NCBI GenBank assembly: GCA_030594725.1
Contig: JAUVEQ010000115.1
Coordinates: 1 to 8,191, forward strand
Direction of reading: 5' to 3'
DNA from: Methanobacteriota archaeon
GTDB taxonomy: Archaea; Thermoplasmatota; DTKX01; GCA-020343715
DNA length: 8,191 nucleotides
Below are positions 1 through 5,770 of the stretch, piece after piece. The notes beneath the pieces were generated by a model. It was not told the DNA's origin, made no database searches, and worked only from the letters and a program-made list of their open reading frames with translations. The position numbers and the translations under genes are program-made. How positions within the stretch are numbered: position 1 is the stretch's first letter; the number at the start of each line of letters is the position of its first letter.

Positions 1-2
1 CC

Positions 3-1994
3 TTCTGGTTGTCCAGCGACATCTCCATCGGGGCCGTGGCCCTGGATGTGGATGCGAGGGCATACCTACGCGGGTCCCTGGTCTGGGAGGCGACGAACCT
101 GACCAAGTTCCTCGTGGCTGGCAACAGCTATCATGGGGAGATGACCGCCATCCTGGACACCCTTGCCACGGTCCTGGACGAGATCGACGGCCTCAACGCC
201 ACGAACCAGGCACAACTGGCCCAGGCCGTCACCGATATCCTGACGGAGCTGGACGACATGGGCACCACCCTGTCCGGGATGTGGTCAGACTACAACGCCA
301 CCGAGAGCGCCAACCTGGCCACGATAGTCTCCGCCCTGGCTACGATGTGGGACGGCATCAACAGCAGCGCGCAACAGGGCTTCGATGAGGTGCTGGCCGG
401 GTTGAACACCACGGAGGGCAACATCACCGACGAGCTTGCCACCCTGGAGGCCTACCTGGCGGGCGAGATCCACCTCAGCCAGGCCGAGATACAGCAGAGC
501 CTCGGGATCGTATGGGCGGGACTGAACACCTCCTTCGTGGACCTGGACAATGCCATCCAGACCCGGCTTGACGAGCTGGAGGGTTCGATGGCCGACAACT
601 CCACCGCCCTCCAGGAGTACATCGACCTCCAGACGGTCCAGCTGGAACTCTACATGGACCTGATCAACACCTCGTTGCAGCTGCGGTTGGACGAGATCGA
701 CCTGGCCATCGCAGAGTTCAGGTCCGATGCCCTTGACGGCCTCATGGCGATCTCCGCATTCCTGGTGGGAATGGACGAGAACGGAACGGCCCAGCACGGG
801 GACGTGATGGACGCGATAGAGGGGACCAACGAGCTGATCGAGACGATCAACTCCACCTCGCTCCAGGAGCTGCGGACGGGACTTGTGGACCTCTCGGAGG
901 ACCTGGAGGGTCTGAACACGACGGAGGCCTCCCGTCATGCGGAATCCGTGAACGTGATGATAGCTGGCCTTGACGCGCTGAGCGACCAGGTGGACGTTGG
1001 GTTCAACGAGACCCAGAGCTCGCTGCTGGCCCTTGACAAGCTCGACACCATCCTGGCCCAGCTGGACCAGATGAGCGCGGACCTCGAGGAGACCAAGGAG
1101 GCCGCCACTGGGGAGGATACCGGGATGAACCTATTGCTCCTGCTCCTGCTCATCATGAGCATCATGACGATAAGTCTGATCATCATCGGTATGCAGAAGG
1201 TCAGGACCATGCGACATCCCCCCGAACCCCCCGTGGAGGAGCTCGAACCCGTGGCTCCCCTGGTGGTATCGGCCGGTCCGGTCGAAGCGGAGGCACCCGC
1301 CGAAGAGCACTTCGAGCTCATGATGGAGGACCCCATCATGAACCCTCCCGGCACTGGACCCGTCATCATGGATGTGGAGGAGATCCCCGAGCCCTCGGTC
1401 GCTGCAACCGAACCTCCCATGTATCAACCTGGTCAGGAGGCGATGTGGGCCGAGGAGATCCTGGGCGCCGAGGGAGGATTGGCCATCGATGAGGGCGTGG
1501 ATACGGAGGCGGACGTGGCGGAGATAATGGAAGAGGTCCCGCCCGAACCCGAGGCGTACCCGGAGACCTATCCAGAACCCGAGGCGTACCCGGAGACCTA
1601 TCCCGAACCAGAGGTTACCATCGACGAGGTTCCGGAGGAGGAGGTCCCCGTTCCCGAGGAGGCTCCCCTTGAGGAGGTTCCGGAGGAGGAGGTTCCCATT
1701 CCGGAGGAGGAGGTTCCCGTTCCCGAGGAGGAGGCACCCCTTCAAGAGATCCCCGAGGAGGATGTCCCCGTATCCGAGGAGACCCCCCTTCAAGAGATCC
1801 CCGAGGAGGAGGTTCCCGTTCCCGAAGAGGCTCCCACGGACGAGGTTCCGGAGGAGGAGCCCCCCGCTCCCGAGGAGTCCCCCGAGGATGAGGGTCCCGA
1901 AGATGGAGGGGAGGGGGAACCCGAGCCGGAACCCAAAGAGGAGGCGAAGTCAACAGATGATTGGGTCCTGGAAGAGGTCACCGACGAGATCTGA
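3..1994 (+). CDS. Surface coiled-coil membrane protein with acidic Pro/Glu-repeat cytoplasmic tail (5' partial)
   Basis: I do not recognise a named family. The frame is open to the left edge, so the true start, probably with a signal peptide, lies outside; TTG at 9 (residue 1 here) is only the first possible start. Residues about 40-365 are long, cysteine-free, Leu/Ile/Asp/Glu-rich helix, likely coiled coil. They carry 13 N-X-S/T sequons counting N30 (N30, 63, 96, 118, 133, 138, 173, 197, 220, 258, 281, 303, 333), so this part is likely extracellular and N-glycosylated. Residues 375-395 (seven Leu, then an Ile/Met/Ser run) form one membrane helix. K397, R399 and R402 follow it, which places the C-terminus inside by the positive-inside rule. 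The tail, about 403-661, is very acidic and proline-rich: two PEPEAYPETY units, then VPEE-type units, ending in DDWVLEEVTDEI. No catalytic motif is visible. A structural stalk or a link between surface and cytoplasm is inference. Confidence is high that it is a gene and low for function. Confidence 0.9.
   Translation, partial: FWLSSDISIGAVALDVDARAYLRGSLVWEATNLTKFLVAGNSYHGEMTAILDTLATVLDEIDGLNATNQAQLAQAVTDILTELDDMGTTLSGMWSDYNATESANLATIVSALATMWDGINSSAQQGFDEVLAGLNTTEGNITDELATLEAYLAGEIHLSQAEIQQSLGIVWAGLNTSFVDLDNAIQTRLDELEGSMADNSTALQEYIDLQTVQLELYMDLINTSLQLRLDEIDLAIAEFRSDALDGLMAISAFLVGMDENGTAQHGDVMDAIEGTNELIETINSTSLQELRTGLVDLSEDLEGLNTTEASRHAESVNVMIAGLDALSDQVDVGFNETQSSLLALDKLDTILAQLDQMSADLEETKEAATGEDTGMNLLLLLLLIMSIMTISLIIIGMQKVRTMRHPPEPPVEELEPVAPLVVSAGPVEAEAPAEEHFELMMEDPIMNPPGTGPVIMDVEEIPEPSVAATEPPMYQPGQEAMWAEEILGAEGGLAIDEGVDTEADVAEIMEEVPPEPEAYPETYPEPEAYPETYPEPEVTIDEVPEEEVPVPEEAPLEEVPEEEVPIPEEEVPVPEEEAPLQEIPEEDVPVSEETPLQEIPEEEVPVPEEAPTDEVPEEEPPAPEESPEDEGPEDGGEGEPEPEPKEEAKSTDDWVLEEVTDEI
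1542..1613 (+). repeat. Tandem 30-bp repeat encoding PEPEAYPETY
   Basis: Two head-to-tail 30-bp units (1542-1571 and 1572-1601), differing at one base as read (ccc versus cca in the first codon), are followed by a partial third copy (1602-1613). They encode PEPEAYPETY twice and then PEPE in the cytoplasmic tail of the surface protein. The near-identity at DNA level suggests recent slippage or duplication. Confidence 0.85.
1623..1886 (+). repeat. Degenerate 48-bp tandem repeat encoding 16-residue acidic VPEE units
   Basis: In-frame units of 16 residues start at residues 539, 555, 579, 595 and 611 of the surface protein (numbered from the codon at 9). The first reads DEVPEEEVPVPEEAPL. The second (1671-1742) is longer by 8 residues, an internal half-unit duplication (VPIPEEE then VPVPEEE). 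Later units replace EV with EI and begin with Q. The last unit (1839-1886) decays towards PPAPEESPE and runs into an EPEPEPKEE stretch. The repeats keep frame and charge while varying in sequence, which suggests selection for an extended polyanionic spacer. Confidence 0.85.
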
Positions 1995-2037
1995 ACGACC
2001 TCCCGTCCCGGATGGGCCATCACAGGAAGGGACACCC

Positions 2038-2046
2038 TTCTTAAAC
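2038..2046 (+). promoter_or_regulatory. TATA-like box for the CC-motif gene
   Basis: TTCTTAAAC lies in otherwise GC-rich DNA 44 bases after the stop of the surface-protein gene. It would place transcription initiation near 2065-2070, giving a leader of about 55 bases before ATG 2122. Assigned by position and composition only. Confidence 0.4.
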
Positions 2047-2111
2047 ATGGTGAGCCTTACCAACATCCCATCGGACCTGGTCGACCGCAACGACGTTGGA
2101 TATCTCGGAGA

Positions 2112-2117
2112 AGGTGA
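2112..2117 (+). promoter_or_regulatory. Shine-Dalgarno site that decides the ATG 2122 start
   Basis: AGGTGA matches the complement of the archaeal 16S 3' end (TCACCT) and is 4 bases from ATG 2122. It favours this start over the upstream in-frame ATG at 2047. Confidence 0.6.
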
Positions 2118-2121
2118 GCGA

Positions 2122-2391
2122 ATGGAACAGGACAAGGGAGTTACATGTTGCTCAGCGGACGCGGCCCGAAGGTTCCACAGGATCAATGTCGAGGGGAACA
2201 TGGTCGGCATCATAGAGTTCCGGAAGGTCATGATGGAGGTCCGGGATATGGGCCTTGAGGACGATGACGAGATCCGGGCCCAACTGGTCATGAGGACGAG
2301 GATCTACAACTACGTGCCGCCGAAGGCCGAGAAGGGCTATGGCGACGCCCTCTTGGAGGAGTACAAGAACACCCTCGCCGACGAAGGATGA
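2122..2391 (+). CDS. Small CC-motif archaeal protein of unknown function (89 aa)
   Basis: The protein has adjacent cysteines C9-C10 near the N-terminus, a short strand-like stretch (FHRINVEGNMVGIIEF), a helix (about 35-46), the acidic GLEDDDEIRAQL segment, then an IYNYVP motif and a C-terminal helix ending LLEEYKNTL. This resembles short archaeal proteins with an N-terminal Cys pair and a GI..l..v...GL.D..EIr..L.....NY.P....Y..aLl.EY pattern. From memory some are labelled 'NAC family transcription factor', a label I cannot verify, and no NAC domain is evident. A redox or metal role for the Cys pair is inference. ATG 2122 is chosen because AGGTGA (2112-2117) sits 4 bases ahead. An in-frame ATG at 2047 would add 25 residues without a ribosome binding site and lies at the TATA-like box. 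It probably has its own promoter after the surface-protein gene. Confidence 0.75.
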   Translation: MEQDKGVTCCSADAARRFHRINVEGNMVGIIEFRKVMMEVRDMGLEDDDEIRAQLVMRTRIYNYVPPKAEKGYGDALLEEYKNTLADEG

Positions 2392-2454
2392 GAGACCTTC
2401 ATGGCGAAGCAATCGTGTAGATGATGCGAGCCTCGACCCCTCCGACCCGCGGCC

Positions 2455-2468
2455 ACAATATTGATTAA
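2455..2468 (+). promoter_or_regulatory. TATA-like promoter of the zinc-ribbon gene
   Basis: The AT-rich stretch ACAATATTGATTAA stands out between GC-rich flanks about 30-43 bases ahead of ATG 2498. Initiation about 25 bases downstream would leave only a very short leader. No clear Shine-Dalgarno is present before ATG 2498, which fits a leaderless or near-leaderless transcript. Confidence 0.5.
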
Positions 2469-2497
2469 TCCCCATCACCCTCCCATCAGCGGTTCAC

Positions 2498-2752
2498 ATG
2501 ACCACGCCCGTCTGCCCCCATTGTGGGAAGGTCACCGATGGAGAGGTCCAGGACAAGGAGATCTACCTGGTCGTGATCTGCGAGGAGTGCAGCACCATTC
2601 TCGGGGTCCTCCCCAAGTACTTCCAGAAGTGTACCTGGAAGCACACCCCCAAGTCCGGGGACCTGGAGGAGGAGGAAGCCCCCACGGAGGTGTCCCCGGG
2701 GGGGAAGGACCGCCGACGTGATAAGAACAACAAGAACAAGAAGTGGGACTGA
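2498..2752 (+). CDS. Small zinc-ribbon protein with basic tail (84 aa)
   Basis: Residues 4-42 form a compact two-knuckle zinc ribbon: C6-P-H-C9-G, then a beta-rich stretch (EIYLVVI), then C28-E-E-C31 followed by a hydrophobic hairpin (STILGVLPKYF). Four cysteines in CxxC...CxxC spacing would bind one Zn2+. C45 is extra. After residue 50 the chain is low complexity: an EEEE acidic patch, then a Lys/Arg/Asn-rich end (about 70-82) finishing in KKWD. Such zinc ribbons in archaea usually contact nucleic acid or other proteins, but the partner cannot be read from sequence, and an RNA or ribosome association is inference. The gene is convergent with the minus-strand operon, with 55 bases between the two stop codons. 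No Shine-Dalgarno is visible; the start is the ATG just before the zinc knuckle and downstream of the AT-rich promoter. Confidence 0.8.
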   Translation: MTTPVCPHCGKVTDGEVQDKEIYLVVICEECSTILGVLPKYFQKCTWKHTPKSGDLEEEEAPTEVSPGGKDRRRDKNNKNKKWD

Positions 2753-2807
2753 GCATCCGCCCACTTTGTCACCTTTGCCTTGGAACGAACAGCCTGGGCG
2801 CCGCCGG

Positions 2808-3551
2808 TCACTGGACGTCCGAGAGGCTGTGGGGTGCGATCCCCTCAATCCCCGGTAGCGCGTCGGCCATGAGGGACAGGCACGCATGGTAGAACAGGGT
2901 CAGTAGCTCCTCGGTGGTGGCCGTTGCCGTGAGCAGCACTCGGCTACCGCCGGTCACAGGGTCGGGTGTTATGTCCACCAGAAGCCCGGCCCGGCGGCCT
3001 CGGGAACCCTCTGCCCTGATCCAGATGCGCCCCGTTGCGCCACGGGGTCCCTCGTCACGTTGGACGGAGACCAGGCCGGGAGCGTCCTCCATTGCCTCCT
3101 TGAGGATATCCACCATCTCGTCGGGAGGGAGTTTCTGTCTGAGCCTTAGCTCCACCGCGGTCCCACCGCTCAGGCCCGCTCGCCATCGGTCCATTCCCTC
3201 GGTGGGCTTGTGCAGGCGGGGGACCGACAGCTCCACCGGCTTCGAGGAGACCTCCGACCTGCCCCGGCTTGCACCGTAGGCATCCTCCCACTCCACCGTG
3301 AGGTCCATGGCCACGACCTGCTGGCCTGGGGAGGGACGTAGCCTGAAGGCCACCTTGCGTGACTTCCGCGACCTCAGGAGGGGGATGAGGTGTTGTTCCC
3401 GGTCCACCCAAGTGGACGGGGGTATGGGCCTTGGGGTGAGCCTAATGGCCCTCAGGTCGCCAGAGGTTGGATTGGTGATCTTGACCTCGAACATGACCAT
3501 TGTCGAGGAGAAGCCAGTACGGATGGTAATCTCGGGCCGATCGGTTGCCAT
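2808..3551 (-). CDS. Predicted cytoplasmic Ig-like beta-sandwich protein, second gene of operon (247 aa)
   Basis: No signal peptide or membrane helix is visible, so it is probably cytoplasmic. Residues about 6-110 alternate in beta fashion like archaeal Ig-like adaptor domains: a strand pair, the turn N27-P-T-S, an I/V...L strand, a LIPLLRSRKSRKVAFRLRP strand with a basic hinge, then MDLTVEWEDAYG. Residues about 125-245 look alpha/beta: helix PDEMVDILKEAMEDAPG, strands around GRIWIRAEG and GLLVDITPD, then a long final helix TTEELLTLFYHACLSLMADAL. A beta-sandwich followed by an alpha/beta platform recalls adaptor or scaffold proteins; that comparison is speculative. No catalytic motif is seen. 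ATG 3551 has AGGTG 5 bases upstream, overlapping the stop of the preceding gene, so translation is likely coupled and the two products may work together. Function is unknown. Confidence 0.8.
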   Translation of the reverse strand: MATDRPEITIRTGFSSTMVMFEVKITNPTSGDLRAIRLTPRPIPPSTWVDREQHLIPLLRSRKSRKVAFRLRPSPGQQVVAMDLTVEWEDAYGASRGRSEVSSKPVELSVPRLHKPTEGMDRWRAGLSGGTAVELRLRQKLPPDEMVDILKEAMEDAPGLVSVQRDEGPRGATGRIWIRAEGSRGRRAGLLVDITPDPVTGGSRVLLTATATTEELLTLFYHACLSLMADALPGIEGIAPHSLSDVQ

Positions 3552-3556
3552 GGCGG

Positions 3557-3562
3557 CACCTA
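3557..3562 (-). promoter_or_regulatory. Stop codon and ribosome binding site overlap (translational coupling)
   Basis: On the minus strand TAGGTG contains the TAG stop of the 540-residue gene and the AGGTG Shine-Dalgarno of the next gene, 5 bases before its ATG. Terminating ribosomes would sit on the downstream initiation site. Confidence 0.7.
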
Positions 3563-5182
3563 CGTTTCCTTGGGCTCGGGGACCCTTTCGGTCGAGCCAG
3601 TGGCCGAGAGCAACGCCTGGAGGGCCTCATGGTAATCCTCTGGCTTTGCATCCAGTAGCGTCTTTGCCTTGGCCTGGAGGAAGTTGGCAAAGTCTATCTC
3701 GGTCCCGTCGTACTGCCATTTCTTGGACGCATCCTTGCCCAGGGCCAGGAGGAACGAGTACGCCACGGACTTGATCCTCGTGTCCGAACCCCGTCCCTTC
3801 TCTATGGCCTTAAGGGCTCCCTCTGTGCCCTCCGTCCTGTAGGAACGGGCCACACGGTCTGCGAAGCGGGCTATCGTGGGCAACTTGTCATACACGGGCA
3901 GGCGTGATATGATGGTGGACTTCCTGTGATCGACCAGGGCCCGTTTGAGCACGTTGGAGGGGCTCGACTGGACATCTGGATGCTCCAGGTACTTGGAGAG
4001 CAGCTCCTCGTCACCGCCCACGACCGCTCGCAGCGCCTCCTCGCCATGGTCATCCCACAGCTCGACCAGCACCTTCGATGGCGTGGCCCTCTCGAGGACC
4101 AGTGGATGGTCCAGGCCGGGTAGGATGGCCTCCAGGGCGAGTCGCTCCTCGTCGCTGGGATTCAGCGCGTCCAGGAAGGCCTGGGCGTCGTCGCAGTAGC
4201 AACGGTTCTCCAGGATGAAATGTGGTCCCCGGTATGCGCTGAGCTCCTCGTTCACGGTCACAAGGTGCTTCTCGATGAGGCCGTTGTCACTGAACTGACC
4301 CTTGAAGTACGCCTCCTGGTTGTCCGCATCGATGGGAAGGTTGGAGAGCTTGTCCCACAGGGCACAGTCCTCCGCCCCCTTCAGCCGATGGAGCACGGAC
4401 ACCTGGAAGTCCATCTCGATACTGGGTATCGCCATGTGCTTGGTGATGGATCCCAGGGTCGAGTCCTTGGAGGTCCTGGCGCATTTCTTGCACAGGCCGA
4501 TCACGATGCCACCGGAACGCCAGGTGAGTCGCATGTAGGTGTCATCTATCGGGTCGCCCGCCTTGAGGGCCTTTGCGTCCACATGGGGGCAGGACCAAAG
4601 CCCGTCCTCCACCTGGGAGATGTTGGCCCTGGGCTGCTGCATCGCGAAGGTCACGTAGTCCGCGGGTGGACGTGGTTCCTTGCACGAACAGTACAGCTTG
4701 TCCTTGGTGGAATAGAAGTGGTAGTTCGGCCGCTTGAGGGCCAGGTCGAGGAACAGGAGCAACCTGTAGACAGGATGGTCGAACCACTGCATCCCGGCCA
4801 GCTTCTCCTTCTTCGCCTTGCCCCGCATGGCGTAGAAGACCTCTCCCTGAGGGAGCTTCAATGTCGCGAGGTACGGCGCCTTCCCCGCTGCGGCAAGCAT
4901 CAGCGTGCCGGCGTAGGCCCTGACGATGTCGTCCCCGCGGTTCGCGAACCTCTTCAGCTTGTCCTCGTTATCGGCGAAGCGGGAGATATGCTCCATCTTC
5001 TTCCGCGCCTTCGCGAAGGGGTCCTTGGCGCAAGGAGGAACGATCGTTGGTAGTGGACGTCCCGGGTCCTTGGCGAGCTTCTCCGCCCGGTGGACCAGCT
5101 CCCGCTCCATCAACTTCGCGGGGGTCCTGACCTGGGCTCGACGTTTCCTGCGGGCCATCGCCCGCCAACATGCCTTCGACAT
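3560..5182 (-). CDS. Cysteine-cluster protein of unknown function, first gene of operon (540 aa)
   Basis: I do not recognise it with confidence; archaeal Cys-rich DUF families such as DUF530 are an unverified guess. The N-terminus is strongly basic (residues about 8-37, ARRKRRAQ and following), suggesting nucleic-acid contact or a tail on a ribonucleoprotein. The middle holds paired metal-type ligands: C165-x-C167, C198-P-H200, C231-K-K-C234 and C328-x-C330, with single C51 and C273. They could form one or two zinc sites. The intervening sequence (WFDHPVYRLLLFLDLAL, RPNYHFYSTKDKLYC) looks globular. The C-terminal half (about 335-530) is helical and Ala/Leu/Asp-rich, resembling an alpha-helical repeat region. 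No membrane segment or known catalytic signature is visible. ATG 5182 lies about 40 bases downstream of a TATA-like box. ATG 5158 (residue 9) is an alternative start, and neither has a clear ribosome binding site. It is followed after 8 bases by the Ig-like gene. Confidence 0.85.
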   Translation of the reverse strand: MSKACWRAMARRKRRAQVRTPAKLMERELVHRAEKLAKDPGRPLPTIVPPCAKDPFAKARKKMEHISRFADNEDKLKRFANRGDDIVRAYAGTLMLAAAGKAPYLATLKLPQGEVFYAMRGKAKKEKLAGMQWFDHPVYRLLLFLDLALKRPNYHFYSTKDKLYCSCKEPRPPADYVTFAMQQPRANISQVEDGLWSCPHVDAKALKAGDPIDDTYMRLTWRSGGIVIGLCKKCARTSKDSTLGSITKHMAIPSIEMDFQVSVLHRLKGAEDCALWDKLSNLPIDADNQEAYFKGQFSDNGLIEKHLVTVNEELSAYRGPHFILENRCYCDDAQAFLDALNPSDEERLALEAILPGLDHPLVLERATPSKVLVELWDDHGEEALRAVVGGDEELLSKYLEHPDVQSSPSNVLKRALVDHRKSTIISRLPVYDKLPTIARFADRVARSYRTEGTEGALKAIEKGRGSDTRIKSVAYSFLLALGKDASKKWQYDGTEIDFANFLQAKAKTLLDAKPEDYHEALQALLSATGSTERVPEPKET

Positions 5183-5213
5183 AGATAAGGATTTCTCTGG
5201 AAGCCGGCCCCAC

Positions 5214-5226
5214 TCTAATTAATTAT
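5214..5226 (-). promoter_or_regulatory. TATA-like promoter for the minus-strand operon
   Basis: Read on the minus strand, ATAATTAATTAG lies about 33-44 bases ahead of ATG 5182, in GC-rich surroundings. Initiation about 25 bases downstream would give a leader near 15 bases, in keeping with the absence of a Shine-Dalgarno. Confidence 0.5.
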
Positions 5227-5409
5227 CGCCGTTCTCTCAGTTAAGATATTCCTCGTATTTTATGATATTCTGGTCATTGTATCGTCGAGGTCGGTCTCAG
5301 GAAGGTCCCTAGCTGTCCGGTCCATCCGCTCCGATGGAGATGCCCATAACCCGCTCCGGCTGCGGACGGCTGCTCCCCTGTGGCCACGGGGTTGCATCGG
5401 AAAAGGTCG
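5227..5409. other. Intergenic stretch with nested inverted repeats, no gene
   Basis: The left part (5237-5280) is AT-rich and may hold further promoter elements. From 5330 a 72-base segment is bounded by a perfect 7-bp inverted repeat, TCCGATG (5330-5336) and CATCGGA (5395-5401). It encloses a small dyad TCCG-GCTG-CGGA and a hairpin-capable CCCTGT-GGCC-ACGGGG (5376-5391, one G-T pair). No convincing ORF is present on either strand. It could be a folded RNA, an operator, or chance in GC-rich DNA. Confidence 0.4.
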
Positions 5410-5412
5410 AAA

Positions 5413-5421
5413 TCTTTTTTA
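5413..5421 (+). promoter_or_regulatory. Archaeal BRE/TATA-like promoter upstream of the sulfatase unit
   Basis: The purine-rich CGAAA is followed directly by TCTTTTTTATG, a good match to an archaeal BRE plus T-rich TATA element. Initiation would fall near 5440-5447. That implies a leader of about 65-70 bases to GTG 5512, or about 325 bases to the sulfatase ATG. Confidence 0.55.
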
Positions 5422-5438
5422 TGACCGGGGGTCCTTCC

Positions 5439-5494
5439 ATGCTCGGGTCGTAGCATACCCCGGTATGTGGTCCAAGGTCCTTGGATCCTATGCT
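5439..5494 (+). promoter_or_regulatory. Cluster of overlapping inverted repeats in the presumed leader
   Basis: Several dyads are packed together: ATGCT (5439-5443) with AGCAT (5452-5456); CATACC-CC-GGTATG (5454-5467); TCCAAGG-T-CCTTGGA (5471-5485, perfect 7-bp arms); and AGCATA (5452-5457) with TATGCT (5489-5494) enclosing the last two. The pairings with AGCAT are mutually exclusive, which would allow alternative RNA folds. The position, just downstream of the TATA-like box, suits an operator or a leader RNA switch; neither is proven. Confidence 0.45.
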
Positions 5495-5511
5495 GGCCCC
5501 CCCGGTGACGT

Positions 5512-5757
5512 GTGGGGGAAAACCTATGGAATTTCGCAGGTCTGCAACAAGCTATGATCAATGAGATCCATAAAAATGAAGAAATCCGTCGAGGACCCCA
5601 TGGTAGATATGGGTCAGATATCAATTCCACTTTGACAATCGATGGAAGGGTGATGATTGAAATATCAACGAACACAGAAGATCCCGACCGGATCTCAGAC
5701 GAAGGGCCCCGTGGAAGGAACTTGACCCATCAGTTGAAGGTCTCAAAGGATCCATAG
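5512..5757 (+). CDS. Doubtful 81-codon ORF ahead of the sulfatase gene
   Basis: This frame starts at GTG 5512 with GGTGA 3 bases ahead (rather close) and ends 13 bases before the sulfatase ATG. The product is hydrophilic with no recognisable domain; the middle reads INSTLTIDGRVMIEIS, which could form strands. No membrane segment or signal is visible. Base composition shifts from GC-rich to AT-richer within its first third, so it may span the junction of the foreign insert. It could be a small partner protein, a truncated gene end, or an untranslated leader that happens to be open. Confidence 0.3.
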   Translation: MGENLWNFAGLQQAMINEIHKNEEIRRGPHGRYGSDINSTLTIDGRVMIEISTNTEDPDRISDEGPRGRNLTHQLKVSKDP

Positions 5758-5770
5758 GGGTTGTATTCAG

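Noticed and set aside
1131..1793. Long minus-strand frames opposite the surface-protein gene, including those at 285-938 and 935-1420
   Set aside because: They are antisense shadows of a GC-rich gene with strong codon bias, showing low-complexity Gly/Leu/Arg sequence and no promoter or ribosome binding site.
1542..1886. CRISPR-like repeat array
   Set aside because: The repeats are contiguous, in frame, encode Pro/Glu units and have no unique spacers.
1669..2046. Arg/Pro-rich open frame running into the 89-residue CC-motif gene
   Set aside because: It is the +1 shadow of the repetitive acidic tail: GAG/GAA/CCC-rich repeats read out of frame give Arg/Pro runs without stops. The real gene in this frame begins at 2122, where a ribosome binding site is present.
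2047..2121. Upstream ATG 2047 as the start of the CC-motif protein
   Set aside because: It has no ribosome binding site and directly abuts the TATA-like box; AGGTGA before ATG 2122 is the better start.
2753..2807. Terminator between the convergent genes
   Set aside because: There are only short CTTT tracts and a GGCGCC dyad, too weak to call on either strand.
4220..5053. 277-codon plus-strand frame opposite the cysteine-cluster gene
   Set aside because: The minus-strand frame is longer, has coherent cysteine motifs and sits in an operon. The plus-strand product is Val/Leu/Gly/Arg-rich shadow sequence.
5330..5401. Possible tRNA (72 bases with a 7-bp closing stem)
   Set aside because: It lacks the T-arm GGTTCRA-type loop, the D-loop GG and a clear anticodon stem; the hairpin next to the closing stem has a 4-base loop and a 3-base gap.
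5274..5675. 133-codon minus-strand frame in the intergenic region
   Set aside because: It crosses the composition junction, lacks a ribosome binding site and any domain-like pattern, and opposes the leader of the sulfatase unit.
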